From positions 70,225 through 134,224 of the forward strand of contig NZ_JADEWR010000016.1 in NCBI RefSeq assembly GCF_015207525.1: a DNA stretch of 64,000 nt. Direction: 5' to 3'. Both the position numbers and the translations under genes were made by a program. The stretch's first letter is position 1, and every line of letters starts with the position of its first letter. The DNA is from Nodosilinea sp. LEGE 06152. GTDB lineage: Bacteria; Cyanobacteriota; Cyanobacteriia; Phormidesmidales; Phormidesmidaceae. Below, in pieces: positions 25,089-33,962 of the stretch. The notes beneath the pieces are model-generated. The model was not told the DNA's origin, did not search any database, and saw only the letters and a list, made by a program, of their open reading frames with translations.

Positions 25089-26540
25089 ATGGCAGAAAGT
25101 TCTGTGGCTTGGAGCGAGGTGCTTCAGGCCTTTCAGCATATTTGGGGCTATAGCGACTTTCGTTCGCCTCAAGATGCGATCGTCAAAGCATTGCTTGAAC
25201 ATCGGGACGTTTTGGTTGTCCTGCCGACGGGTGGCGGAAAGTCTCTCTGCTTTCAGCTGCCGGCGCTGCTGCAGTCGGGCCTGACCCTGGTAGTGTCGCC
25301 CCTGGTGGCGCTAATGGAAAACCAGGTGCAGGACCTGCACGACAGGGCTTTGCCCGCCGCCACTCTCCACAGCCAGCTGCCACCGCCCCAGCGCCGCAAA
25401 ACCCTTCAGGCGCTAGAGCGGCAGGCTCTACGATTGCTCTACGTATCGCCAGAAACCCTGCTCAGCCCGCCCGTATGGGAACGGCTGTGCCAACCCAACC
25501 TGCGCATCAACGGTCTGATTTTGGACGAAGCCCACTGCTTAGTTCAGTGGGGAGAGACTTTTCGCCCCGCCTATCGCCGTTTGGGCGCGGTGCGAAAAGC
25601 GCTGCTCGACTGTCGCCCACCCGGCACCACCCTGCCGATCGCCGCTTTTACCGCCACCGCCGACCCCGCCGCCCAAAAAACTTTGAAAAATGTCTTACAG
25701 CTGCAGTCGCCTCAGGTGGTGCGGCTCAATCCCCATCGCCCCAATCTTGATCTGCGAGTTAAGGCAGTGGTCAGCGAGGGGCAGCGCAAAGGCGTGCTAC
25801 GGCGTTATTTGCAGCAGCATTCTGGCCAGGCGGGGTTGGTGTATGTGCGCACCCGCAGAGACAGCGAGGCGCTGGCCGAGCAGTTGGCCGATCGCTACCG
25901 AGTAGCGCCTTACCACGCCGGGTTAAGCAGCCGCGATCGCCGCCAGATCGAAGCCGACTGGATGGCCGACAAACTCCAGTTTGTGGTCTGCACCTCCGCC
26001 TTTGGCATGGGAATCAGCAAATCTAATACCCGCTGGGTAGTGCATTACCAGGCTCCCTGCACCATTACCGAGTACGTACAGGAGGTGGGCAGAGCCGGGC
26101 GCGACGGCAACACCGCCGAGGCCCTGACCCTGGTCAGCGAGCCGACGGGCTGGCTGGAACCGGGCGATCGCCAGCGGGCCAAATTCTTCGAGGCTCAGAC
26201 CCAACTGCTGCAGCAAAAGGCCCAGCGTTTGGTGAGCCAAATTCCGCCCAGTGGGGACGTGCGCGACATTAGCCAGCAGTTTGAGCACGGGGCCATTTCT
26301 CTATCGTGGCTGCACAGCGTGGGGCAGCTAGAGTGGGTCAGCCCATTTCACTATCAGCTCACCGCAAAGTGTCAGCAGCCCGTAGCGCTGCAGGCGGCGG
26401 CCAGCCAGCAAATGCACCAGTTTCTGCACAGCCGCCAGTGTCGCTGGCAGGGGCTATTGGTCGCGTTTGGCTTTCGCACCGAGGCCCAGCGCATGGGCAA
26501 TTGCAAACACTGCGACAACTGCGCTAGGCGCGATCGCTAG
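25089..26540 (+). CDS. RecQ-family ATP-dependent DNA helicase, short form
   Basis: The 483-residue protein is a superfamily 2 helicase of the RecQ type. Walker A is PTGGGKS at 46-52. The DEAH box and the RecQ-specific loop are visible as LDEAHCLVQWGETFRPAYRR, and motif VI is in QEVGRAGRDGN. The C-terminal zinc-binding cluster is short (CKHCDNCAR), and there is no HRDC domain. E. coli RecQ is about 610 residues, so this is a compact form. RecQ enzymes unwind recombination intermediates and stalled forks. An ATG at 25089 behind AAGGGTG is preferred to the TTG at 25053. Confidence 0.9.
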   Translation: MAESSVAWSEVLQAFQHIWGYSDFRSPQDAIVKALLEHRDVLVVLPTGGGKSLCFQLPALLQSGLTLVVSPLVALMENQVQDLHDRALPAATLHSQLPPPQRRKTLQALERQALRLLYVSPETLLSPPVWERLCQPNLRINGLILDEAHCLVQWGETFRPAYRRLGAVRKALLDCRPPGTTLPIAAFTATADPAAQKTLKNVLQLQSPQVVRLNPHRPNLDLRVKAVVSEGQRKGVLRRYLQQHSGQAGLVYVRTRRDSEALAEQLADRYRVAPYHAGLSSRDRRQIEADWMADKLQFVVCTSAFGMGISKSNTRWVVHYQAPCTITEYVQEVGRAGRDGNTAEALTLVSEPTGWLEPGDRQRAKFFEAQTQLLQQKAQRLVSQIPPSGDVRDISQQFEHGAISLSWLHSVGQLEWVSPFHYQLTAKCQQPVALQAAASQQMHQFLHSRQCRWQGLLVAFGFRTEAQRMGNCKHCDNCARRDR

Positions 26541-26869
26541 AGATTAGATGGCCGCTGGGGGCAATTCTTATTCTGAGACAGCCCATGAACGCGCCGCGAC
26601 GATTGAACAATTATCGCCATCCTTCGTCTAATCGCTAGAGCAGCCTAATCGCCAGGGCAGGACAAACACCCAGTCCCTAAACTCCGTCGTGGTCGCGTTT
26701 TGTCCGCCGATTTCAATCAACAGACTAAGTCACAGCTATTGACGATTTAGGGGCTAAGGCATCAGGTTCTGTAACAGTTTTCTACTGCCAAAGGTGCAGA
26801 CTCTAACGTTTCGTGTTTGATTATTTCAAATATCTCCCGTAGCATGGCGAGAATACCCATACGGTCTCT
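26541..26869. other. Intergenic region upstream of the radical SAM gene
   Basis: The 329-bp gap contains two loosely related segments (each with CTAATCGC near 26629 and 26645), no open frame of note and no terminator-like hairpin. It becomes AT-rich toward 26869, where the radical SAM promoter should lie. Confidence 0.5.
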
Positions 26870-28492
26870 ATGAACATTCTTCTGGTCTATCCACGTTTTC
26901 CGAAAAGCTTTTGGTCTTTTGATAAAACTCTGGAGCTGGTTGGGTTGAAGGCTCAGCTCCCTCCCTTAGGGCTAGTGACCGTAGCGGCAATCTTACCCCA
27001 AAGCTGGAATTACAAGCTCGTCGATCGCAACGTGCGGGAAGTGCGCGACGACGAGTGGCGCTGGGCCGACATTGTGGTGATCTCGGCGATGATCGTCCAC
27101 CGCACCGACTTCTACGACGCCGTGCAAACCGCCAAGCGCTACGGCAAGCTGGTGGCGGTGGGCGGCCCCTACCCCACCTCCATGCCCCACGAGTCAGAGG
27201 AGGCCGGGGCCGATTTTTTAATTCTCGACGAAGGCGAAATCACTCTGCCTATGTTTGTGGAGGCGGTGGAACGGGGTGACCAGCGCGGCACCTTCCGCTC
27301 CGGCGGCGAAAAGCCCGCCGTCACCAGCACCCCCGTACCCCGCTACGACCTGCTGGAAATGGACGCCTACGCTGAGATGTCGGTGCAGTTCTCTCGCGGC
27401 TGCCCCTTCCAGTGCGAGTTTTGCGACATTATCGTGCTCTACGGCCGCAAGCCCCGCACCAAAGACCCCGAGCAGCTGCTGGCCGAGCTGCAGTGCCTCT
27501 ACGACCTGGGCTGGCGGCGCAGCATCTTTATGGTCGACGACAACTTTATCGGCAACAAGCGCAACGTCAAACTCCTGCTCAAGGCCATGAAACCCTGGAT
27601 GGAGGAGCACGGCTACCCCTTCTCCTTTGCCACCGAAGCCTCGGTAGATCTGGCTCAGGATCCAGAGTTGATGCAGATGATGGTCGACTGCAACTTCGGC
27701 ACCGTCTTCTTGGGGATCGAAACCCCCGATGACGACAGCTTGAATATGACCAAGAAGTTTCAAAACATGCGCGACCCCCTTTCGGAGTCGGTAATCTCCA
27801 TTGCCCAGTCGGGACTGCGGGTAATGGCGGGGCTAATCGTTGGCTTCGACGGCGAAAAGTCTGGGGCCGGGCGGCGGATTTACGAATTTGTTGAGCAGAC
27901 TGCCATCCCCACCGCTCTGGTGAGCATGCTGCAAGCCCTGCCCGATACCGCCCTCTGGCACCGCCTAGAGAAGGAAGGTCGTCTGCTGGGCAAGAGTGCC
28001 GACATCAACCAGACCACCCTGATGAACTTCGTGCCTACCCGCCCCATCGAAGAGATCACCGAGGAGTACATTCAGGTGTTCTGGGATCTCTACGACCCGC
28101 TGACGGTGCTCAACCGCACCTATCGCCACTTTCTCATGCTGGGTGAGGCCCAAAAGCGCAACTATCAAAACCGCACCACCTCAGCCGGTGCCCCCGACAT
28201 TAACTGGGTCACGATTCGTGCCTTCCTGATTGTGGTGTGGCGGCAGGGCCTGCTTCGCAAGACGCGCCTGCGTTTTTGGGTCAACCTGGCGATTATGCTG
28301 TGGCGCTACCCGGCGGTGGCGGCCAACTACATTTCGGTGTGCGCCCAGGCCGAGCACTTCCTCGATTTTCGCCAGATCGTTCGGCAAAATATCGAAGAGC
28401 AGCTGGCGGCTTACCTGGAAGCCAAGCAGCAAACGGACAAAGCAGCAGCCACCGAAACTGAATCGGTGGCAGTGCCTGTTAGCTCGCTCTAG
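26870..28492 (+). CDS. B12-binding radical SAM protein, HpnP-like (DUF4070 type)
   Basis: The 540-residue protein has an N-terminal cobalamin-binding-like domain (residues about 1-140, with VVISAMIVHRT and VAVGGPYPTS) and a radical SAM core. The iron-sulfur cysteines are Cys178, Cys182 and Cys185 in RGCPFQCEFCD. A C-terminal helical domain (about 390-520) completes it. This arrangement is that of the hopanoid C-2 methylase HpnP and its close relatives. Whether it is the true methylase cannot be settled here, because no squalene-hopene cyclase or other hpn gene is in the window. It is transcribed alone with a strong terminator. Confidence 0.87.
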   Translation: MNILLVYPRFPKSFWSFDKTLELVGLKAQLPPLGLVTVAAILPQSWNYKLVDRNVREVRDDEWRWADIVVISAMIVHRTDFYDAVQTAKRYGKLVAVGGPYPTSMPHESEEAGADFLILDEGEITLPMFVEAVERGDQRGTFRSGGEKPAVTSTPVPRYDLLEMDAYAEMSVQFSRGCPFQCEFCDIIVLYGRKPRTKDPEQLLAELQCLYDLGWRRSIFMVDDNFIGNKRNVKLLLKAMKPWMEEHGYPFSFATEASVDLAQDPELMQMMVDCNFGTVFLGIETPDDDSLNMTKKFQNMRDPLSESVISIAQSGLRVMAGLIVGFDGEKSGAGRRIYEFVEQTAIPTALVSMLQALPDTALWHRLEKEGRLLGKSADINQTTLMNFVPTRPIEEITEEYIQVFWDLYDPLTVLNRTYRHFLMLGEAQKRNYQNRTTSAGAPDINWVTIRAFLIVVWRQGLLRKTRLRFWVNLAIMLWRYPAVAANYISVCAQAEHFLDFRQIVRQNIEEQLAAYLEAKQQTDKAAATETESVAVPVSSL

Positions 28493-28519
28493 TCCTAATA
28501 GTCTGCCGGGAAGTCATTA

Positions 28520-28560
28520 TAAAAATAGTCGAGAAACCCCGAATTTCTCGACTATTTTTG
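28520..28560 (+). terminator. Intrinsic terminator of the radical SAM gene
   Basis: The arms AAAAATAGTCGAGAAA and TTTCTCGACTATTTTT enclose a 7-nt loop. The 16-bp stem is perfect and has T-runs on both strands, so it may serve both directions. Confidence 0.92.
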
Positions 28561-28625
28561 TAGCATCATCCAGGGCTGAAAAATACCTTTATCCAACTAG
28601 ATGGGGCCAAATATGAAGGAGTACA

Positions 28626-28775
28626 TTAACGATGGCCTGGTCCTGATGATGTTGTACCTGTCAGGCATGAGCGACGCCACTGTTGGTAGGCGCGCTGATA
28701 GTCAGCCCAGGCTCTCAGCTCACCATTGGGGCCGTAGCGGTGCTTAAACTGCTCCCAGCAGACTTTTTCTTCCAT
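28626..28775 (-). CDS. Small hypothetical protein
   Basis: A 49-residue frame from an ATG at 28775, preceded by GAGG at 8 nt, starts MEEKVCWEQFKHRYGPNGEL and continues RAWADYQRAYQQWRR. The helical, Trp/Tyr/Arg-rich pattern with a central GPNGEL turn looks like a real small soluble protein. The frame is open up to 28880, but the extra 35 residues are not protein-like. No function can be assigned. Confidence 0.5.
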   Translation of the reverse strand: MEEKVCWEQFKHRYGPNGELRAWADYQRAYQQWRRSCLTGTTSSGPGHR

Positions 28776-29193
28776 GGGGGCCTCGCAGTTATGAATAAAA
28801 AACTTTAGGAAAGCTTGGTTTGTGGATCCTAAATTAATAATGCCAGAACCACCGCCGCTGTAGGGAATTCTGCAACACATCTTGAGCTTCTAGGACTTGA
28901 TGGGGGCATTGGCGGTGGGGCGAGGGGCGATCGCCACTACCATCCCAGATTTAGCGCTAAATCCAGCAAAAAATCGTTTCTCAAACGCTACATCTGATAA
29001 TAATCCGTTATGATGCGTCTGTACTTAAGGCGTAAAAACTTTTTTAGCCAAAAAGGGCACTGGAGAGCCTAACCTCCAATGCCCCTCTAAAAAGTGAGCT
29101 CAATTACAGAGCGTTACACCCTCTGCATCAAATAGAAGCTCGCGGTCACAAGGGCGTGAAGCGAGTTCCAAAGTTAATTAATGGTCAATCAAC
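28776..29193. other. Gap with an orphan minus-strand terminator-like hairpin
   Basis: The 418-bp stretch holds no convincing gene. At 29051-29085 arms GGGCATTGGAG and CTCCAGTGCCC, followed by TTTTT on the minus strand, form a terminator-like hairpin. The nearest minus-strand gene upstream of it is beyond 32 kb. A short untranslated minus-strand RNA starting somewhere in 29090-29200 would explain it. Confidence 0.45.
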
Positions 29194-29424
29194 ATGACTA
29201 ACTTACACCAATCCCAGGAAATCGAGGCAACTAATTTAGGGCTTTTTGCCCAAGTTGCCTATAGCGACTTGACGAGAATGCAACAGGAGGAATCGCAACC
29301 AGTGGTACCCATAGAGCCCTTCCTTTCTCCGCCGGTGGTGAACACAAGCCTTTCTATCGGTGTCATTCTTGCCCTTACTTACTTTGTCAAAGCGCTAGGC
29401 GAATTAGTCCATCCACGCCGATAA
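29194..29424 (+). CDS. Small protein with one C-terminal membrane helix
   Basis: The 76-residue frame encodes a soluble, Gln/Glu-rich N-terminal part (MTNLHQSQEIEATNLGLFAQ) followed by one hydrophobic helix (about residues 51-69, TSLSIGVILALTYFVKAL) and a basic end (HPRR). The ribosome site is weak; an internal ATG at 29278 is possible. I do not recognise it. Hairpins follow at 29473-29511 and would end the transcript. Confidence 0.5.
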   Translation: MTNLHQSQEIEATNLGLFAQVAYSDLTRMQQEESQPVVPIEPFLSPPVVNTSLSIGVILALTYFVKALGELVHPRR

Positions 29425-29472
29425 GAGTCTGTGAACATCTAGTTTGCATATCCCAAGGATGAGAGTCTAAAG

Positions 29473-29556
29473 CTAGCTGAGTAAGCGCTTTAGCAACGCT
29501 TACTCAGCTAGAAAGGCTTAGTGATTTTTTCGCCCTCATAAGCAATGCTTATGAGG
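29473..29556 (+). terminator. Two consecutive hairpins before nrdJ
   Basis: The first has perfect 15-bp arms (CTAGCTGAGTAAGCG at 29473-29487 and its complement at 29497-29511), with a run of six T about 15 nt downstream. The second is a near-continuous dyad, CCTCATAAGC and GCTTATGAGG, at 29534-29556. The first probably terminates the small gene at 29194-29424. The second may be a regulatory dyad in the nrdJ leader. Confidence 0.65.
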
Positions 29557-29592
29557 TAATGCTTGCATTCAGTTTTTGACCATTTATACTTT

Positions 29593-29639
29593 CCTAGATA
29601 TAGCGGTGAGGTAGAGGGGTGGAATTCTCTATACCCTTC
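29593..29639. promoter_or_regulatory. Weak tandem NrdR-box-like sites upstream of nrdJ
   Basis: CCTAGATATAGCGG at 29593-29606 and TCTCTATACCC from 29626 partly resemble the AT-rich CTATATATAG core of NrdR boxes and are spaced about three helical turns apart, as NrdR boxes usually are. The match is imperfect. The interest comes from the nrdR gene at 46280-46828. Confidence 0.25.
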
Positions 29640-29675
29640 ATCTAGCGTACCAACTATTTCTACAAGGCTGATCCC

Positions 29676-31859
29676 ATGGTTCAAGAACTTCCCCGTACCC
29701 GGCAGCAGGGGCCATTCCCTGAGGCAGCTCCAGCGGCGTTTCCTGTGTTTTATCGCACCTACAGCCGCCGGGGCGAGGTGGTAGAGGGGCAGCGCGAAAC
29801 CTGGGATCAGGTGTGCGATCGCACCCTAGCCGGTCTAATCGAACTGGGCAACCTCACCGACGAAGAGGCAGCCCTGCTGGGGCGTATGCAGCGCCAGGTC
29901 AAAGCCCTGCCCTCCGGTCGCTGGCTGTGGGTGGGCGGCACCGCCTGGAGCAAGCAGCCCGAAAACTTCTCTGGGGCCTACAACTGCACCAGCACCAATG
30001 TGGTTGACTGGCGGGCCTTCGGCCTGATGATGGATCTGGCCATGATGGGCTGCGGTACCGGAGCAATTCTTGAACCCAAGTACATTAACAAGATTCCCGC
30101 CATTCGCAACCGACTGCTCGTCACCATGGCGGGCGACATTGGCGAAACTCCCATAGCTGAACGGCAAGAGGTCACTCAGGTAACCACTGAAGGCAACCAG
30201 GTCACCATTCGCGTTGGCGACAGTCGCCAGGGCTGGGTCAAATCCTACGAAACCTTGCTAGAACTCTCTACCGATGAAAGCTTCGCAGGAGACATCAACG
30301 TTACCATCGACCTGCGCGACGTGCGCCCCGCTGGCGAAAAGCTCAAGGGCTTTGGTGGAGTGGCCAACCCGGTGCGTCTGTCGCTGCTCTACGAGCGCTG
30401 CGCCAACATTCTCAACAAAGCCCTGGGCCGCCAGCTCAACTCGGTTGAGTGCTGCCTGCTAATCGACGAAGCCGCCGCCTGCGTGGTGGCCGGCAACATC
30501 CGGCGCAGCGCAGGCATGAGGCAGTTCGACAGCAACGACGAACTGGCGGCCAGCGCCAAAGACAACCTCTGGCAGCAGGACAGCGAAGGCAACTGGCGCA
30601 TTGACCCCGAGCGCGACGTGCTGCGCATGGCCAACCACACTCGCGTCTTCCACACCAAGCCCAGCCTGCAAGACTGCATCGATTCGGTGCGCAAGCAGTT
30701 TTACTCGGGCGAGGGGGCAATTCAGTGGGCGGGGGAGGCCAAGCGCCGAGCCGGGGGAGATGACCGCTACGGTCTCAACCCCTGCGGCGAGATTCTAGGG
30801 GCAAACTTCCACTGCAACCTGGCGGAGGTGCACCTCAACCAGCTCGATCCCAAAAATCTAAAAGACCAGGAAGACGCCTTTACTGCTGCGGCACTATCCG
30901 TCGCGGTGCTGCTCAACCACCAGTTCCAGGAGCCTCGCTACCAAAAGTCTCGCTTGGAAGACCCCATTGTGGGCGTCTCGTTTACCGGACTGTTTGATTT
31001 CTTCGTGATTGCCTTTGGAGTTGAGTGGCTGCGCTGGTGGGAGGCGGGCCGCCCCAACACCATGCAGGGGCTAGATTTCAAAGCCAAAGAGCAGGAGCAC
31101 CTGACCCGCTGGAAGAATACTGTGCATCGGGTGGTGGGGGAATATTGCGATCGCCACAACCTGGTGCGCCCCAACCGCTGCACCACCGTACAGCCCGCAG
31201 GCACCAAATCGCTGCTTACCGGCGCTAGCCCCGGCTGGCACCCGCCCAAAGCCCAGCGCTTTATTCGCCGCATCACCTTCCGCAAGAATGATCCTGTGGC
31301 CATGGCCTGCATTGACTACGGCTACTCCATCGTGCCCTCCCAGTCCGACAAGGACGAGAACGGCGGTTTGCTCGACGATCCGTTTGATCCCCGCTGCACC
31401 GAATGGCTGGTAGAAATTCCGGTCGAGGTGCTCTGGGCTAACCTACCGGGGGCTGACGAAATCGCCATTGAGAAATTCTCGGCGGCAGCCCAGTTTGACT
31501 TCTACATGCAGGTGCAAAAGCACTACACCACCCACAACACCTCCGCCACCATTGAGTTTCGCGAACCCGAACTGGAGGATCTGGCCGAGCGCATTTACCA
31601 GGTCATTCAGAACGATGAAGGGTACATTTCGGCCGCCCTGCTGGCCCGGTTTGACGATCTGCAAACCTTTCCTCGGCTACCCTTTGAACCCATCGACAAA
31701 GCCACGTTCGATGCGCTCAAGCAGCAGGTAGAAGCGCGGCGCGGCACCGACAACTTCCACACCGCCCTATCGCGCTATGACGCGGGCGAGGTAATCGAGG
31801 CTGGCCCCGCTGGCTGCGACTCCGACAAGTGCATGATGCCGGAGAAAAAGCCCGATTAG
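29676..31859 (+). CDS. nrdJ: Adenosylcobalamin-dependent ribonucleoside-triphosphate reductase (class II)
   Basis: The 727-residue protein matches the monomeric class II enzyme of the Lactobacillus leichmannii type, which reduces ribonucleoside triphosphates to deoxynucleotides without oxygen. The thiyl-radical cysteine is Cys370 in NPCGEIL. GAYNCTSTNV near residues 103-112 supplies one redox cysteine. The C-terminal CDSDKCMMPEKK carries the shuttle thiols. Cyanobacterial nrdJ genes often contain inteins; here the sequence is continuous and of normal length. It requires adenosylcobalamin or an analogue. No cobalamin riboswitch is seen. It has its own terminator. Confidence 0.95.
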   Translation: MVQELPRTRQQGPFPEAAPAAFPVFYRTYSRRGEVVEGQRETWDQVCDRTLAGLIELGNLTDEEAALLGRMQRQVKALPSGRWLWVGGTAWSKQPENFSGAYNCTSTNVVDWRAFGLMMDLAMMGCGTGAILEPKYINKIPAIRNRLLVTMAGDIGETPIAERQEVTQVTTEGNQVTIRVGDSRQGWVKSYETLLELSTDESFAGDINVTIDLRDVRPAGEKLKGFGGVANPVRLSLLYERCANILNKALGRQLNSVECCLLIDEAAACVVAGNIRRSAGMRQFDSNDELAASAKDNLWQQDSEGNWRIDPERDVLRMANHTRVFHTKPSLQDCIDSVRKQFYSGEGAIQWAGEAKRRAGGDDRYGLNPCGEILGANFHCNLAEVHLNQLDPKNLKDQEDAFTAAALSVAVLLNHQFQEPRYQKSRLEDPIVGVSFTGLFDFFVIAFGVEWLRWWEAGRPNTMQGLDFKAKEQEHLTRWKNTVHRVVGEYCDRHNLVRPNRCTTVQPAGTKSLLTGASPGWHPPKAQRFIRRITFRKNDPVAMACIDYGYSIVPSQSDKDENGGLLDDPFDPRCTEWLVEIPVEVLWANLPGADEIAIEKFSAAAQFDFYMQVQKHYTTHNTSATIEFREPELEDLAERIYQVIQNDEGYISAALLARFDDLQTFPRLPFEPIDKATFDALKQQVEARRGTDNFHTALSRYDAGEVIEAGPAGCDSDKCMMPEKKPD

Positions 31860-31905
31860 GTTTAGCTGAGCACAAATCAGAGCGTAGGCATAGAGAGATA
31901 GCGAA

Positions 31906-31937
31906 GGGGCTCCTGACCAAGTCAAGAGCCCCTTTTT
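31906..31937 (+). terminator. Intrinsic terminator of nrdJ
   Basis: The arms GGGGCTC and GAGCCCC enclose a 13-nt loop and are followed by TTTTT, about 47 bp after the nrdJ stop. Confidence 0.9.
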
Positions 31938-32024
31938 CTCGATCTTGCTGGGCTAACCTGACCAGCATAATGGTGTTCGAATTGCGGATGATCCTTCAGA
32001 TCCGCCAGGGTACTCCAGTTTTCA

Positions 32025-33962
32025 CTAGCTTAGATCGCTAAGGTCGTCCAGGCTGTTCAGCATGTCGTCGGAGGCATTGTCTGAGTCTAGGGGGTTGAGC
32101 AGAGCGTCTAGATCGAGGAGTGTTTCGGCCTCGAATTCAGGGTCTAGAGCGAACTCATCACCCTGAGCACTCTCTAGGTCGCCTGCCAGGAAATCGTCAA
32201 AACCCGTATCAGCACTTGCTGTGGGTGGGGCAGGCGGCTCGGCAGCAAACGCTCCCTCAAGGTCTAAATCGAACTCATTACCCTGTGCATTCTCCAGGTC
32301 GCTGTCTAAAAGAGCGGCATCAAAATCCAGATCGGTATCCGCTGCGGATGGGGCAGCAGGCTCAGGGGGAGGGAATGTACCCTCAAGGTCCAGGCTGGGT
32401 TCTGGGCTCGCGATCTCAAAGGTTTCGGAGTCAAAGCCGGAGGCTAGATCAAACTCATTGCCCTGGGCATTCTCCAGGTTGTTGTCCAAAAGAGCGGCAT
32501 CAAAATCCAGATCGGTATCCGCTGCGGATGGGGCAGCAGGCTCAGGGGGGAACGTGCCCTCAAGGTCTAGGCCGGATTCTAGGCTCGTAGTCTCGAAGGT
32601 TTCGGGGTCGAAGGCGGTGGCCAAATCAAACTCATTGCCCTGGGCATTCTCCAGGTCGCTGTCTAAAAGAGCGGCATCAAAACCCAGATCGGCATCCGTA
32701 GCGAAAGGGGCAGCTGTTTCAGAGGAGAGAGTTTCTTCCAGATTCAGACTGGCGGTTTCAAGGTTTTCAGTGTCGGAGTCAGGATCTAGGACAAACTCAT
32801 TGTTTTGAACGCTCTCCAAATCGCTATCTACAAGATCGGCATCAAAACTCAGATCGGCATTTGCTGCCGGCGGAGCGGCAGACCCAGGGGAGGGGAAAGC
32901 ATCGTTTAGGTCTAAACCGGCTTCCAGATTAGTGGCCAGAGTAGCGGCGTTGGCAGCGGCGATCGCCCTATCTAAATCAAACTCGCCCGCGTCGGCCATA
33001 GGGGCAGGGGGTTCAGACGGCACAGACTGCAGCAGCCGCAGCTGGGCCTCGTAGCTTTGCTCTAGCTCCTGGGTGCGCTGGGTGAGTTCATCCTGGTAGT
33101 GCTCAATTTTTTCGGCCAGCTTTTGCTCGTACTCTTCGCGCAGACTGGCCTCTAGCTCTCGCCGCAGGTTCAGCTCTAGTTCTTCTGCAGAGGGTGAGGC
33201 GGCGATCGCTCCAGCCCCTGGAGAACTGGCCTGGGCCATCTGCAGGCGAGCTTCGTAGTCTTGCTCCATTTGGGCCAGTCGTTGGGCCATGTCGTCCTGG
33301 TACTCGGCCAGGCGCTCAGTCAGCCGCTGATCGTACTGGGCCTGGAGGCGGGCTTCCATCTCGGTCAGGTCGGTGGAACTAGCCGTTTCAGCGGGGAAAG
33401 GTTCAGGCACCAGCGCCCCAAGGGAGGGCCTGGCGTCTTGGACGAGGCGGGCGGCTTCGTCTTGGTAGTGGGCGATCGCCGCTGCCAGGCGCTGGTCGTA
33501 ATCTTGCTGGGCCTGCGATCGCGCTTCTACCAGCTTTTCCTGCAGGTGCTGCTCGTAGGCCTGCTGAATTTTGGTGGCGGCTTCTTTAAGGCGGGTTTCG
33601 TACTGCTTGCGAATGCGCTGTTCGATGGAGCTGTCCACTTCGCCAGCCCCAGATACGCCGCCCATCATGGCCTGACGGGCCTGGTACTCAGCCTCCATCT
33701 GGCTACGCTGCTCATCGTATTGAGCCTGATAGCGCTCCATACGCTCAGTTAGCTGCGCCTCGTAGTCAGTTTGCAGCTGCAAAGTTGCTTCGCGCAGCCG
33801 CTGCTCGTGCTCCTGGGCCAGATCGGCCTGGCGCTGCTGACTTTGGTGCAAGGCCTCGCTCAACTCATTCACCTGGCTCTGGCGCAGGTAATACCCCACA
33901 ATAATGGCCAGCAGTAGGCCAATTAAAACAGCAACAATAAGACCTTGCGTGAGTTGAGGCAT
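32025..33962 (-). CDS. Membrane-anchored coiled-coil protein with acidic tandem repeats
   Basis: The 645-residue protein starts MPQLTQGLIVAVLIGLLLAI at 33962, behind GGGGA. It has one transmembrane helix (about 6-27) and then some 280 residues of coiled coil with repeated YEQ/YQ...L blocks (QYDQRLTERLAEYQDDMAQR). The rest is very acidic (Asp, Glu, Ala, Pro) and built of about 59-residue repeats containing DFDAALLDSDLENAQGNEF. I see four clear or partial copies. It ends LNSLDDLSDLS. I do not recognise a named family. The layout suggests a rod-shaped scaffold tethered to a membrane with a flexible negative tail. The 20-codon extension upstream is rejected. Confidence 0.8.
   Translation of the reverse strand: MPQLTQGLIVAVLIGLLLAIIVGYYLRQSQVNELSEALHQSQQRQADLAQEHEQRLREATLQLQTDYEAQLTERMERYQAQYDEQRSQMEAEYQARQAMMGGVSGAGEVDSSIEQRIRKQYETRLKEAATKIQQAYEQHLQEKLVEARSQAQQDYDQRLAAAIAHYQDEAARLVQDARPSLGALVPEPFPAETASSTDLTEMEARLQAQYDQRLTERLAEYQDDMAQRLAQMEQDYEARLQMAQASSPGAGAIAASPSAEELELNLRRELEASLREEYEQKLAEKIEHYQDELTQRTQELEQSYEAQLRLLQSVPSEPPAPMADAGEFDLDRAIAAANAATLATNLEAGLDLNDAFPSPGSAAPPAANADLSFDADLVDSDLESVQNNEFVLDPDSDTENLETASLNLEETLSSETAAPFATDADLGFDAALLDSDLENAQGNEFDLATAFDPETFETTSLESGLDLEGTFPPEPAAPSAADTDLDFDAALLDNNLENAQGNEFDLASGFDSETFEIASPEPSLDLEGTFPPPEPAAPSAADTDLDFDAALLDSDLENAQGNEFDLDLEGAFAAEPPAPPTASADTGFDDFLAGDLESAQGDEFALDPEFEAETLLDLDALLNPLDSDNASDDMLNSLDDLSDLS
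32275..32810. repeat. Tandem repeats of about 177-180 bp inside the coiled-coil gene
   Basis: The block beginning CTCATTACCCTGTGCATTCT recurs with small changes near 32275, 32454, 32631 and more weakly 32793. The second and first copies are almost identical over about 100 bp. The reading frame is kept in all copies, and a long open frame on the opposite strand is a by-product of the repeats. Confidence 0.85.

Noticed and set aside
27218..27763. A 181-codon minus-strand frame within the radical SAM gene
   Set aside because: It is antisense to a well-supported gene and has no domain or ribosome site.
29425..29675. Cobalamin riboswitch upstream of the B12-dependent reductase
   Set aside because: No B12-box-like core or expected multi-helix arrangement can be seen; only simple hairpins are present.
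29676..31859. Intein inside nrdJ
   Set aside because: The protein is continuous, of normal length, and shows no intein start or His-Asn end motif.
32221..32808. Long plus-strand frames opposite the acidic repeats
   Set aside because: They arise from the repeat structure of the minus-strand gene, are Ser-rich and lack any recognisable domain or ribosome site.
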